A program made the position numbers and the translations under genes. The notes beneath the pieces were generated by a model. It was not told where the DNA came from, did not search any database, and was given only the letters and a program-made list of their open reading frames with translations. A stretch of DNA of 64,000 bases from Acidobacteriota bacterium (GTDB taxonomy: Bacteria > Acidobacteriota > Terriglobia > Terriglobales > Acidobacteriaceae): positions 620,001 to 684,000 of the forward strand of contig JAFDVR010000017.1 in the NCBI GenBank assembly GCA_018268855.1. The letters are read 5' to 3'. Positions 7,344-15,090 of this stretch are shown here, piece after piece (the stretch's first letter is position 1; every line of letters begins with the position of its first letter).

Positions 7344-9065
7344 TTACTCCGCGAAGTGCGGCGCGCGTCCGGTGGGCAGATCGCGCTCTGCCGGCTCCAG
7401 CACCGCGCCTGCAAGCTGCGCACGCAGTTCTTCATCCGAATAGCGGCCGAAGTACGCGCGCAGATGCTCCCCCGGCTGCCGCTGCTTGAGATACGTCTTC
7501 AAAAAGCGCTCCATCGCATCCGGCGTCTCCGATGCAGGCACGCGGTAGCCGATGGCGCGCGAGAATCGCTGATACTCGCCCACCGATCCGCCCACGTAGA
7601 AGTAGAAAGCGTCCACCATCTTGCCTTCGTGCTTGATCTTCTTGCCCTCCAGCCCGAAGTCGGCAATCCAATGCTGTCCGCAGGAGTTGGGGCAGCCGGT
7701 CACGTGAATGCGAATCTGCTGATCGAACTCCGGGAGACGGTCTTCCAACTCGCCCACAAGCCACTTGCTGAAGCCCTTCGTCTCCGAGATGGCCAGCTTG
7801 CAGAACTCGGTTCCTGTGCAGGCAATCGCGCCACGCCAGAAGTTGGTCGCCTCCACATGCAGGCCGAGGCCGCCCACTTCGCCGACCGTCTCCTGCACCT
7901 TCTCACTCGGCACGCCCATCAACAGCATGTTCTGCTGAATGGTGCAACGTAGATTCCCATCGCCGTTCGTCTTCGCCAGTTCAGCAAGGCCGCGCAACTG
8001 CGCATCGGTAAGACGCCCATTCAGAATGCTGACGCCGACAGTGTTCAGCCCCTTCTGCTTCTGCGGGATAACGCCCGTGTGATCACGCACCACCTCGTCC
8101 GGAATCTTCTCTTCCACGCCCGGATCGAGCTTCACCCCTAAACGACGCTCAATCTCTTCGAGCATGCTCTCGGCCGTCCAGCCAAACTTCATAAACAGGT
8201 ACTTAATGCGCGCCGCGGCACGGTTCTCGCGCAGAATCTGCGAATCGCGAAATATCTCCGCAATCTTGATGCAGACTTCTTCTGCCTGGTCCTGCTTCAC
8301 AAATGCATTGAGGCGAACGCCGAGATGCGGTTCGCGCGACAGACCACCGCCAACGCGAACGGTGTATCCAACCTCCTTCGCGCCATCGGGGTTCATCCGT
8401 TCAACGGCAGTCAGAGCAGCATCGTTGATCTCCGGATACGAGCACCACACTGGGCATCCCGTAATCGAGAACTTGAATTTTCGCGGCAGGTTTACAAAGT
8501 CAGGATTGCCGGTCAGACGCTTCGACACCCGGCGCGCCAGCGGAGAAGCGTCCACCAATTCATGCGGATGGTAGCCGGCCATCGGGCAGCCGGTCACGTT
8601 GCGGGCCACATCGCCGCAAGCGCCTTTCGGCGAAAGGCCGATCGCCGTCAGCTTCTCCGACACAACTGGCAGGTCCTGAATGGTGAGCCAGTGAAGCTGA
8701 AAGTTCTGCCGTGTCGTGACGTCTACGATGCCGCGCGCGTGATCCCGCACAATATCAGAGATAACGCTCGCCTGGTGCGCCGTCAAAATGCCATTCGGGA
8801 TACCGATGCGCAGCATGAAGTATTCGGTCGATTTGCCCTCGCCACCCACACCGCCGATAGCGCCAGCGCCGTCGCCCTGCGTGTAGATGCCCCACCAGCG
8901 GAAGTACATCATCCACTCTTCGGGCACCGACTGGCGGCCCAAGCGCGCAAACTCACGCACCTCGTCCCACGACTCCCACGCGTTCTTTTCGCGCTTCAGA
9001 CGTTCGGCCTTTTGGGCCTTGTTCTCTTTTACAGGTGCAGCAGCAGGCGCAGCGGTGTCAGCCAT
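7344..9065 (-). CDS. Ferredoxin-type nitrite/sulfite reductase (siroheme, 4Fe-4S)
   Basis: 573-residue cytoplasmic enzyme performing six-electron reduction of nitrite or sulfite. ATG 9063-9065 is used because GAGGAGA lies just upstream; a longer frame would start inside the hairpin at 9099-9125. Two ferredoxin-like half domains are recognisable: WWGIYTQ with STEYFMLRIGIP, then VTTRQNFQLHW and ACGDVARNVTGCPMAG. The siroheme/4Fe-4S ligands are CTGTEFC (C-x5-C) and VTGCPNSCGQHW (C-x3-C). The WGIYTQ and ACGD blocks recall the mycobacterial ferredoxin-sulfite reductase type, while TGCPNSCGQ is common in nitrite reductases, so substrate is left open. It heads an operon with siroheme genes. The Cys-rich leader ORF upstream would favour a sulfur-assimilation role. 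Confidence 0.9.
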   Translation of the reverse strand: MADTAAPAAAPVKENKAQKAERLKREKNAWESWDEVREFARLGRQSVPEEWMMYFRWWGIYTQGDGAGAIGGVGGEGKSTEYFMLRIGIPNGILTAHQASVISDIVRDHARGIVDVTTRQNFQLHWLTIQDLPVVSEKLTAIGLSPKGACGDVARNVTGCPMAGYHPHELVDASPLARRVSKRLTGNPDFVNLPRKFKFSITGCPVWCSYPEINDAALTAVERMNPDGAKEVGYTVRVGGGLSREPHLGVRLNAFVKQDQAEEVCIKIAEIFRDSQILRENRAAARIKYLFMKFGWTAESMLEEIERRLGVKLDPGVEEKIPDEVVRDHTGVIPQKQKGLNTVGVSILNGRLTDAQLRGLAELAKTNGDGNLRCTIQQNMLLMGVPSEKVQETVGEVGGLGLHVEATNFWRGAIACTGTEFCKLAISETKGFSKWLVGELEDRLPEFDQQIRIHVTGCPNSCGQHWIADFGLEGKKIKHEGKMVDAFYFYVGGSVGEYQRFSRAIGYRVPASETPDAMERFLKTYLKQRQPGEHLRAYFGRYSDEELRAQLAGAVLEPAERDLPTGRAPHFAE

Positions 9066-9098
9066 GGTTCTCCTCAAAATGTCATGCAGAAAACGAAA

Positions 9099-9125
9099 GC
9101 CCACGAATCTTAGCGATACGTGGGC
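9099..9125 (-). terminator. Terminator-like hairpin in the reductase leader
   Basis: On the minus strand GCCCACG and CGTGGGC form a 7-bp stem, and inner ATC/GAT pairs flank a GCTAA loop with one T-T mismatch between the two helices. It is followed directly by TTTCGTTTTC. It lies 33 bases before the reductase ATG and 32 bases after the stop of the small leader ORF, the arrangement expected of a transcription attenuator. No competing antiterminator pairing was worked out. Confidence 0.55.
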
Positions 9126-9157
9126 AGATGCGAACTCTCAGCGGTAGCAGACAGGAT

Positions 9158-9220
9158 TCAGTCGCACCGGCACGCGAGATCGCGGCCCATGCGACAACAA
9201 CGGGCAACAGACAGCATCAT
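9158..9220 (-). CDS. Putative Cys-rich leader peptide of the reductase operon
   Basis: A 20-codon open frame (ATG ATG CTG ... TGA) placed between the MFS gene and the reductase operon. Its second half reads RCCRMGRDLACRCD, with Cys at positions 8, 9, 17 and 19: four Cys codons in twenty. It ends 92 bases before the reductase start, and the terminator-like hairpin sits between them. Cys-containing leader peptides upstream of sulfur-assimilation genes are known in actinobacteria, where Arg- and Asp-Leu-containing peptides of similar length occur; the resemblance is noted but not measured. The ribosome-binding sequence before the ATG is weak (only GCGAG). Inferred role: ribosome stalling at Cys codons when Cys-tRNA is scarce would allow read-through into the operon. 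Not proven to be translated. Confidence 0.45.
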   Translation of the reverse strand: MMLSVARCCRMGRDLACRCD

Positions 9221-9272
9221 CTCGCTGGAGTTGGAATGCATACACCAAGCATAGCCGTTTATCGGCCCAGGG

Positions 9273-10526
9273 TCAAATCTCGTGCATCGACTCGCCACGC
9301 CGTTCCTTGCCAAGCCATGCACAGACACTGACCACCACCGCCACCAGCGCTACCGTCCATCCCATCACCGGCTGCAACGCCCCACCAAAGTACCGCTGCG
9401 CAATCTCCGCCTGAAAGACTCCGTTCCGGGATGAGATCAGATTGCCCAACTGGTACGCCAGTCCCGGAAACGTCGCCCGCACTCTCGCCGGCGACAACTC
9501 ATTCAAATGCGCCGGCACAATCCCCCACGCGCCCTGCACCATAAACTGCATCAGGAAACCGCCCGCAGCCAACAACCAAAGCGAGTGCGTCCACGCCCAC
9601 AACGGGACCACCGGAATCGACAGCAACGCGGAGATGATGATTCCCTTCCGCCGCCCAATCCGCTCCGAAAGCGTGCCGAAGAAGAGCCCGCCGAAGAATG
9701 CGCCAATCTGTGCGATCACGGCAATCTTGCCCGTATCCGCAGGCGTAAATCCTTTGCCTTGTTGAATGAATGTCGGATACAGGTCCTGCGTTCCGTGGCT
9801 GAATGCATTGAACGCGGTCATCAGCACCACCAGGAATAAAAATGTCGGCAGGTACGAGCCGATCTCGCTCCAGCGCAACTTCGGTGCGACTGCTGAACCA
9901 CGCCCATGCTTCCACGCAGGCGACTCGTCCACATGCGCTCGGATGTAAAACACCAGGACAGCAGGCAGCGCACCGATCATGAACATCACACGCCAGTTCG
10001 TCAGCATGCCGGAGCCATGCAGATGCGGAAACACCAGCCAGTACACCAGCCCCGCCAGCAGATTGCCAACGACGTATCCCTCTTGCAGAAGTCCTGAAAA
10101 GAAGCCGCGTCCTTTGTCCGGCAGCGTCTCAAAGGCCAGCGCGGCACCCACACCCCACTCGCCGCCCATGGCAATGCCAAATAGCGCACGAAATACCAGC
10201 AGCCACCCGAGCGACGGCGCAAACGCACTCGCCAGCTCAAAGACGGTAAAGCTGACAATGTTCAGCATTAGCGTAGGCCGGCGGCCCCACTTCTCCGCCA
10301 TCGCGCCAAACAGCAGCGCACCCAGGGGACGAAATGCCAGCGTGAGAAACAAGCCTTCCGCCACCTGCTTAACACCAGTGTGGAAGTCCGCTGCTACGGC
10401 GGATAGGCAATAGGTGAGAATGAAAAAGTCGAACGCATCCAGTGACCAGCCCAGGAAACAGGCGGTAAACGCGTTGCGTTGACGTGGAGTGAGTTCTTTA
10501 AAGTTGGAAAGCACGGCGTTCGCCAT
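9273..10526 (-). CDS. MFS transporter, probable carboxylate/sugar-acid:proton symporter
   Basis: 417-residue inner-membrane protein with about 12 hydrophobic segments. The opening GWSLDAFDFFILTYCLSAV carries an Asp pair in helix 1, typical of the sialate/lactate (NanT/JEN1-like) branch of the major facilitator superfamily. The loop 2-3 signature appears as EKWGRRPTLM. GGEWGVGAALAFETLP in helix 5 and the second-half loop SERIGRRKG also fit. The gene is monocistronic or follows the tiny ORF at 10578-10676; it is transcribed toward the siroheme operon. No catabolic genes flank it, so the substrate cannot be inferred from context. Confidence 0.85.
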   Translation of the reverse strand: MANAVLSNFKELTPRQRNAFTACFLGWSLDAFDFFILTYCLSAVAADFHTGVKQVAEGLFLTLAFRPLGALLFGAMAEKWGRRPTLMLNIVSFTVFELASAFAPSLGWLLVFRALFGIAMGGEWGVGAALAFETLPDKGRGFFSGLLQEGYVVGNLLAGLVYWLVFPHLHGSGMLTNWRVMFMIGALPAVLVFYIRAHVDESPAWKHGRGSAVAPKLRWSEIGSYLPTFLFLVVLMTAFNAFSHGTQDLYPTFIQQGKGFTPADTGKIAVIAQIGAFFGGLFFGTLSERIGRRKGIIISALLSIPVVPLWAWTHSLWLLAAGGFLMQFMVQGAWGIVPAHLNELSPARVRATFPGLAYQLGNLISSRNGVFQAEIAQRYFGGALQPVMGWTVALVAVVVSVCAWLGKERRGESMHEI

Positions 10527-10577
10527 CGAGACGAAATACTACCATCTCATCTCAGTGATGGACCGCAACTCTACAGC

Positions 10578-10676
10578 TTAATCCTCTGCTGTGGCTCCTC
10601 CACTGCTCGCGGACGCGATAACAATGGGGAGAGCGAGCATACCAACAAATGCGAGTGCGACCATGACATCATGCAT
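10578..10676 (-). CDS. Possible 32-residue single-pass membrane protein
   Basis: Short open frame, ATG at 10674-10676 and TAA at 10578-10580. It encodes an acidic N-terminus (MHD), one hydrophobic stretch (VMVALAFVGMLALPIVIAS) and a polar tail ending GGATAED. TGGAGGGA lies about 12 bases before the ATG, a little far for a ribosome-binding site but strong. It ends 51 bases before the MFS transporter gene on the same strand, so it could be co-transcribed. The codon-by-codon pattern (one clean transmembrane span, charged ends) is what a real small membrane protein looks like, but the length gives little statistical support. No family assignment is made. Confidence 0.45.
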   Translation of the reverse strand: MHDVMVALAFVGMLALPIVIASASSGGATAED

Positions 10677-10978
10677 ATTTAATTCTTCCCTCCACAACGC
10701 CTTGCACAGAACGAAATACTTAATCCACCACGCTGTATGTGTTTGGGAGACGGCATAAGCCCTTACGGGAGCAATCGTCGAAAGTATTAGTTCTGAAGTT
10801 GTATGTCTTAAATGCTGGCCAGATATCTCTGAACACGCAATGCAGAAGTATTTCGATAATGAAATTTATTGCGTCCAACCGCCTTCTGGTGTATCTAAAA
10901 GAAACGTGGCCGGCGTTTGGTTCGCCAGACTAAGGCGCTTGGCACTCTGTTGTGCACATCAAGGAGATTCACAGCGTT
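10677..10978. other. Gene-free AT-rich region between divergent genes
   Basis: About 300 bases between the small minus-strand ORF and yceI. It is more AT-rich than the surrounding genes and must hold both divergent promoters. No convincing protein frame, tRNA, riboswitch or repeat was found. Only the yceI ribosome-binding site (AAGGAG at 10961-10966) is clear. Confidence 0.5.
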
Positions 10979-11560
10979 ATGAAAGCAATTCGACATATTT
11001 TTGCCGCTATAACAGCCATCTTTCTGCTTACGTTGTCTTCCGCCGCGCAGACTTCAACATGGAAGATTGATCCCAATCATTCCAGCGTCCAGTTCGTCAT
11101 CCGGCACATGGGCGTCTCCAATGTGCATGGTACGTTCGGTAATGTTACTGGCACAATTAATTGGAACGAGAAGGATGTAAACAAGTCCTCTGTCGATGCC
11201 GTTATCGATGCGACCACCGTCAACACCACTGTGGAGCAACGCGACAAACATCTCAAGTCACCCGACTTTTTCGACGTAGCAAAGTATCCGACGCTCACCT
11301 TCAAATCCACCGCAGTAAAGAAGGTTAACGGCAAGCTCCAGCTCGTCGGCGATCTCACACTTGCGGGCGTCACTAAATCCGTCACGTTTGATGTGGAGGG
11401 CCCCTCTGCTCCTCAGACGATGAAAGGCAAGACGATTAGTGGCTTTTCCGCCCACGGAACACTCAAGCGCAGCGAATTCAACTTCGGGCCGAAGTTCGCA
11501 CCACCCATGCTCGGCGATGAGATCAAGTTCACCATCGATCTCGAAATCGACAAGCAGTAA
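10979..11560 (+). CDS. yceI: YceI-family periplasmic lipocalin-like protein
   Basis: 193-residue exported protein of the YceI family, whose members form a beta-barrel that binds isoprenoid-type lipids. ATG 10979 follows AAGGAG by 12 bases and starts a signal peptide (KAIRHIFAAITAIFLLTLSSAAQ). An upstream in-frame GTG at 10952 would spoil it. Family features: WKIDPNHSSVQFVIRHMGVSNVHG at the N-terminus (listed as a block), the SPDFFDVAKYPTLTFKS motif, GDLTLAGVTKSVTFDV in the middle, and a closing GDEIKFTIDLE. A strong bidirectional terminator follows directly. In other bacteria the family is linked to acid, base or isoprenoid stress; here context gives no further hint. Confidence 0.92.
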   Translation: MKAIRHIFAAITAIFLLTLSSAAQTSTWKIDPNHSSVQFVIRHMGVSNVHGTFGNVTGTINWNEKDVNKSSVDAVIDATTVNTTVEQRDKHLKSPDFFDVAKYPTLTFKSTAVKKVNGKLQLVGDLTLAGVTKSVTFDVEGPSAPQTMKGKTISGFSAHGTLKRSEFNFGPKFAPPMLGDEIKFTIDLEIDKQ

Positions 11561-11579
11561 TAAGCCCCATACTGATCTC

Positions 11580-11615
11580 AAAAGAAGCGCGGGCATATCT
11601 GCCTGCGTTTCTTTT
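11580..11615 (+). terminator. Intrinsic terminator after yceI
   Basis: AAAAGAAGCGCGGGCA, loop TATC, TGCCTGCGTTTCTTTT. The sixteen-base arms pair completely if two G-U pairs are allowed. The 3' arm ends in a T-rich run, and the A-rich 5' arm would make it work on the other strand as well. Confidence 0.85.
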
Positions 11616-11657
11616 GCCGGAAAGACCGCGTCCGAAAACCGCTATTTCCCTTCCTCG

Positions 11658-11683
11658 TCCATGGAACAATACATCCATGGAAC
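11658..11683 (+). repeat. Direct repeat TCCATGGAAC at the ada start codon
   Basis: Two identical copies of TCCATGGAAC at 11658-11667 and 11674-11683, 16 bases apart. The second copy contains the ATG of the Ada/AlkA gene. Each copy includes the palindrome CCATGG. It could be an operator read by the Ada regulator itself or chance duplication at the start site. Confidence 0.4.
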
Positions 11684-13194
11684 TGCCCGCACACGACGTA
11701 TGCTATCGCGCGCTGCAAAGCCGCGACCCGCGATTTGACGGGCTTTTCTTCACTGGCGTTATCACCACCCGTGTGTACTGCCGACCCATTTGTCCAGCCC
11801 GCACTCCTCGGCTGGAGAATTGCTACTTCTATGCCTCCGCAGCCGCTGCGCAAGAGGCGGGCTATCGCCCCTGCTTGCGTTGCCGTCCGGAGATCGCCCC
11901 TGACCTGCCTATATGGCGCGGTACCTCCACCACCGTCTCCCGCGCACTCGCATTGATCTCAGAAGGCGCTCTGGATGGGCCAGAAAACAACGTGGACAAG
12001 CTCGCTGAACGTCTCGGCATCGGAGAACGCCAACTCCGCCGTCTCTTCCTTCAGCACCTTGGCGCCTCTCCCATTGCCGTTGCGCAGACGCGTCGCGTCC
12101 TCTTCGCCAAGCAACTTATCCACGACACGCGGATGCCGATGGCAGAGATCGCACTTGCATCAGGCTTCAGCAGTCTGCGTCGCTTCAACGAAACATTTCT
12201 CGAACTGTTCCATCGCCCACCACGTGCTTTGCGTAAAAAGAGCGGCGCAAAGACTGATGAGAAAGATGTAGAACTTCGACTCCGCTATCGCGCTCCATAC
12301 GACTGGAACAGCATAATCGAGTTTCTGCAGGCACGCACCATTACTGGAGTAGAGGTTATCGAGAAAGATTGCTATTTCCGCACTGTCGAGATAGACAAAG
12401 CCGTCGGGAGCATTGCGATCACACATCTACCGCAGAGGCAAAGTCTCCGCGTCCTCATTCGCTTTCCCAATGTAAAAACTCTTCCTGCGATTGTCGCGCG
12501 CGTACGGCGCCTCTTCGATCTCAACGCAGACATCGAAACCATCGACCGGCATCTCTCCGCAGATGCTGCTCTGAAACCGCTGATTAAACAGCGCCCAGGT
12601 CTCCGCGCCCCCGGGGGATGGGACGGGTTCGAGATCGCGGTTCGCGCAGTGCTGAGCCAACAGATTACAGTCGGCGCCGCACGCCAGCTAGCGGGCAAGC
12701 TCATCGCGCAGCACGGTCGCACGGTGCCTGCATCGTTCTGTCTTCATCCATCGCTCACGCACGCCTTCCCTTCCACAAAACGGCTCGCAACAGCACCTTC
12801 TATCGATTTGGGAATGCCATCATCGCGTCTCGCAACCCTGCGCGCGCTAGCCGAAGCAGCCGTTACCGATCCGCATCTCTTCCGCCCCACCGGCAACATC
12901 GATGAAACCATCACGCGCCTTACATCCATCCGCGGAATCGGCGAGTGGAGCGCGCACTACATCGCCATGCGGGCCGTGCGTGAGATGGACGCCTTTCCTG
13001 CAACCGACGTGGGACTTCTGCGGGGAGCAGCTTCTCTCTACGGAGAAAAAGTCTCGTCCGCAACACTTCTGCAACGGGCAGATGCATGGCGTCCGTGGCG
13101 TGCATACGCCGCGCAACACCTCTGGGCCTCCAATAGCAATCAACATCAGCAATCAAAACGCAACTCTCAAGTTGAACAAAGGAGAAAGTCATGA
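11677..13194 (+). CDS. Ada regulatory domain fused to AlkA 3-methyladenine DNA glycosylase
   Basis: 505-residue DNA alkylation-repair protein. Residues 1-75 form the Ada zinc domain with C35, C39, C66 and C69 in the spacing of E. coli Ada, where the first Cys accepts methyl groups from phosphotriesters. Two AraC-type helix-turn-helix units follow (about 85-180), then an AlkA N-terminal domain. Last comes the HhH-GPD glycosylase with LTSIRGIGEWSAHYIAMRA and the catalytic Asp in FPATDVGLLRG. So a methyl-activated transcription factor and a base-excision glycosylase are in one chain. ATG 11677 is chosen because upstream frame sequence does not resemble the domain; no clear ribosome-binding site is visible. 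Its TGA overlaps the ATG of the methyltransferase gene (ATGA), giving a compact adaptive-response operon. Confidence 0.92.
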   Translation: MELPAHDVCYRALQSRDPRFDGLFFTGVITTRVYCRPICPARTPRLENCYFYASAAAAQEAGYRPCLRCRPEIAPDLPIWRGTSTTVSRALALISEGALDGPENNVDKLAERLGIGERQLRRLFLQHLGASPIAVAQTRRVLFAKQLIHDTRMPMAEIALASGFSSLRRFNETFLELFHRPPRALRKKSGAKTDEKDVELRLRYRAPYDWNSIIEFLQARTITGVEVIEKDCYFRTVEIDKAVGSIAITHLPQRQSLRVLIRFPNVKTLPAIVARVRRLFDLNADIETIDRHLSADAALKPLIKQRPGLRAPGGWDGFEIAVRAVLSQQITVGAARQLAGKLIAQHGRTVPASFCLHPSLTHAFPSTKRLATAPSIDLGMPSSRLATLRALAEAAVTDPHLFRPTGNIDETITRLTSIRGIGEWSAHYIAMRAVREMDAFPATDVGLLRGAASLYGEKVSSATLLQRADAWRPWRAYAAQHLWASNSNQHQQSKRNSQVEQRRKS

Positions 13195-13688
13195 GTCTCG
13201 TCTATAAAGTCATCAACTCGCCCGTCGGCAAACTGAAGCTGATTGCCAGCGAAAAGGGACTCATGGCCATCCTTTGGGAGAACGACAAACCCGACCGTGT
13301 ACGTCTGGGCAATCTTACGGAAGATGGCAAACACCCTGTCCTCAAACAGACCGAACAGCAGCTGGTGGAGTATTTTCAGGGTAAGCGTAAGGAGTTTTCA
13401 GTTGTTCTCGATATGCGGGGAACTACCTTCCAAAAAAATGTATGGGAAGCCTTGCTTGCCATTCCATTTGGTGAAACCAGAAGCTACGGCCAACTTGCCA
13501 AAGAATTAGGAAAGCCCGGCGCTATGCGCGCTGTCGGCGCAGCAAACGGAAGAAATCCTATCTCCATCATCGTTCCTTGCCACAGAGTCATCGGCACGAA
13601 CGGAAAACTCACCGGCTTTGCCGGCGGGCTGGAGACCAAAGCGCATCTTCTGGCGCTGGAAGCAACCTCAATAAGGAAATCTCTCTAA
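13191..13688 (+). CDS. ogt: Methylated-DNA--protein-cysteine methyltransferase
   Basis: 165-residue suicide enzyme that removes methyl groups from O6-methylguanine. The active-site block is IIVPCHRVIG with Cys130. It is preceded by the DNA-binding segment IPFGETRSYGQLAKELG and GAMRAVGAANGRNP, and followed by LTGFAGGLETKAHLLALE. The length is normal for the family. AAAGGAGAAAG ahead of the ATG is a good ribosome-binding site, and the start overlaps the stop of the Ada/AlkA gene. Coupled with that gene it covers both direct-reversal and glycosylase repair of alkylated bases, probably under Ada control. Confidence 0.94.
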   Translation: MSLVYKVINSPVGKLKLIASEKGLMAILWENDKPDRVRLGNLTEDGKHPVLKQTEQQLVEYFQGKRKEFSVVLDMRGTTFQKNVWEALLAIPFGETRSYGQLAKELGKPGAMRAVGAANGRNPISIIVPCHRVIGTNGKLTGFAGGLETKAHLLALEATSIRKSL

Positions 13689-13768
13689 CATTGAGCTGGT
13701 TTCCTCCCGAATTGCGAAAGAGGTGTGTATCGCGCGAAGCGCGCCAAGAGCAAAAATATAAATGCACA

Positions 13769-13791
13769 CAAAAAAAAAGGGCCTTCAGCCC
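13769..13791 (-). terminator. Intrinsic terminator of the PilZ/response-regulator operon
   Basis: On the minus strand a short GGGC-TGAAG-GCCC hairpin is followed by a run of about ten T. It lies 26 bases past the stop of the response-regulator gene. The stem is only 4 bp, so the long T run carries most of the support. Confidence 0.55.
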
Positions 13792-13816
13792 CGGATTCTC
13801 AAACTAAATAAAACCT

Positions 13817-14551
13817 CTACTCCGCGGCCGCGCCATCCTGATAGTTCTTCAGAATCTGATGATGCATGCAATATAACGCAAGCTCCAACCGGTCGCTCAC
13901 GCCCAGCTTGTCATATATCTTACGCAGGTAATTCTTAATCACCTGCTCGGTTGTGCCGATGTGGTACGCAATCTCTTTATTGCGCATGCCGCGCGTGATG
14001 CAACTGATAATGGCAACTTCTTTCGGAGAGAGTTTGGGCTGATTGCGCGGGCTCATGAGGCTTGTCGCTTGTGCACGATATGCCTCAATCACCCAACTAA
14101 TAGATTGATTGTCGATCCATGTCTCACCTGCGGCAATTTTGCGAATGCATTTCACCAGCAAATCCGGAGAGATTGAGCGCGGAACTACCCCGCGTACACC
14201 ACGGCGATACAATTCCACCGTGTTCGTCTCGTCGGACTCTGCGACCTGCACAATAATCTTTGCCTGAGGTGCGCGCTTCACCAGTTCAGGGATCCCGTTC
14301 TCTATTCCAGAGATCAGTTGCCCTTCCAACACCACCACGTCGGTGGGATATCGCTGGAGAGCTGCCATGAGGTTCTGCATTGTCTCTGCCTGAGCTACCA
14401 CGCGGATATCATCTTCCAAAGCAAACACTTTACGCATTCCGACGCGATAAATTGCCTGCGAGTCTGCCAGGACCACCCGGATAGCGGCGGCTGGAACACT
14501 ATCTTCCGGAAGATTGTTGTTAATTTTTTTCAACTGCTCAGCGGTTGCCAT
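13817..14551 (-). CDS. NarL/LuxR-type response regulator with degenerate receiver domain
   Basis: 244-residue transcription factor: receiver-like domain (about 24-140) and a C-terminal LuxR helix-turn-helix (LSPKEVAIISCITRGMRNKEIAYHI at about 175-200). The receiver fold is recognisable (IRVVLADSQAIYRVGMRKVF), but the phosphorylation site is not standard. The acidic pair is D30-S31, the phospho-acceptor position reads E76 in DVVVLEGQL, the Thr/Ser switch is V, and the conserved Lys is R125 in GVVPRS. Asp-to-Glu can mimic a phosphorylated state, so it may act without a kinase; this is inference. It lies 6 bases downstream of the PilZ gene on the same strand, and no histidine kinase is adjacent. 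Confidence 0.85.
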   Translation of the reverse strand: MATAEQLKKINNNLPEDSVPAAAIRVVLADSQAIYRVGMRKVFALEDDIRVVAQAETMQNLMAALQRYPTDVVVLEGQLISGIENGIPELVKRAPQAKIIVQVAESDETNTVELYRRGVRGVVPRSISPDLLVKCIRKIAAGETWIDNQSISWVIEAYRAQATSLMSPRNQPKLSPKEVAIISCITRGMRNKEIAYHIGTTEQVIKNYLRKIYDKLGVSDRLELALYCMHHQILKNYQDGAAAE

Positions 14552-14557
14552 AGGAAC

Positions 14558-14905
14558 TCAGGCCTTCAAGATATATTCATCAATCACTGCCGCAGCGCGG
14601 CGGACCTGGCCCGATTGCTCATGACGAACAATTCGTCCGGTACATTGAACGGTTACATCCGTGTCGCTTCCCATCGCGGCAGCGGGCATCGTAATCGTAA
14701 ATTCCACGCGGGAATCAAGCGCAGGAAGCGCATCCATCGCAAAGAGCACTCCGCTCGCAGAGACATCTTCCGTTACGGCTGCTAGTTCCCCAGCATCCGT
14801 ATCAATCAGAAGCTCTAAGCGGAGCGGAAAGCGAACTGCGCTCCGTACCGGGTCGGCCGCCGCTTTCTGCTGGTCGCCCACACTCGCGTTGGAATCATCT
14901 GCCAC
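14558..14905 (-). CDS. PilZ-domain protein (c-di-GMP receptor)
   Basis: Short PilZ protein with both c-di-GMP contact motifs intact: RSAVR (RxxxR) and EDVSASG (DxSxxG) about 25 residues later. The frame is open to an ATG at 15082, but that upstream part is AT-rich, overlaps the divergent engB start region and looks non-coding. The GTG at 14903-14905 is therefore used, giving 115 residues; the exact start is uncertain. The response-regulator gene follows after 6 bases, so c-di-GMP level may be linked to that regulator. A second PilZ domain lies in the cellulose synthase at 37-42 kb. Confidence 0.75.
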   Translation of the reverse strand: MADDSNASVGDQQKAAADPVRSAVRFPLRLELLIDTDAGELAAVTEDVSASGVLFAMDALPALDSRVEFTITMPAAAMGSDTDVTVQCTGRIVRHEQSGQVRRAAAVIDEYILKA

Positions 14906-15090
14906 GTGAAGGATCGTACCGGTGACATGGTTACCACAGTCACCTCTGCCAAGATTGCACCGTATTGTTACCAAGGTCAAGTATTTAATCCAACTTTTGG
15001 TCTGAAACTTCGAATAATTTTCGAATATGCATTCAAAAGAATCTCTTTTCAGTGAGAACGACAACTCGATTGGGACATACACTAACCCCT

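Noticed and set aside
9126..9260. SAM or cobalamin riboswitch before the siroheme operon
   Set aside because: No conserved core was seen; the leader ORF and hairpin explain the region better.
10739..10933. 64-codon frame in the gap before yceI
   Set aside because: No ribosome-binding site, mixed composition, no hydrophobic or domain pattern.
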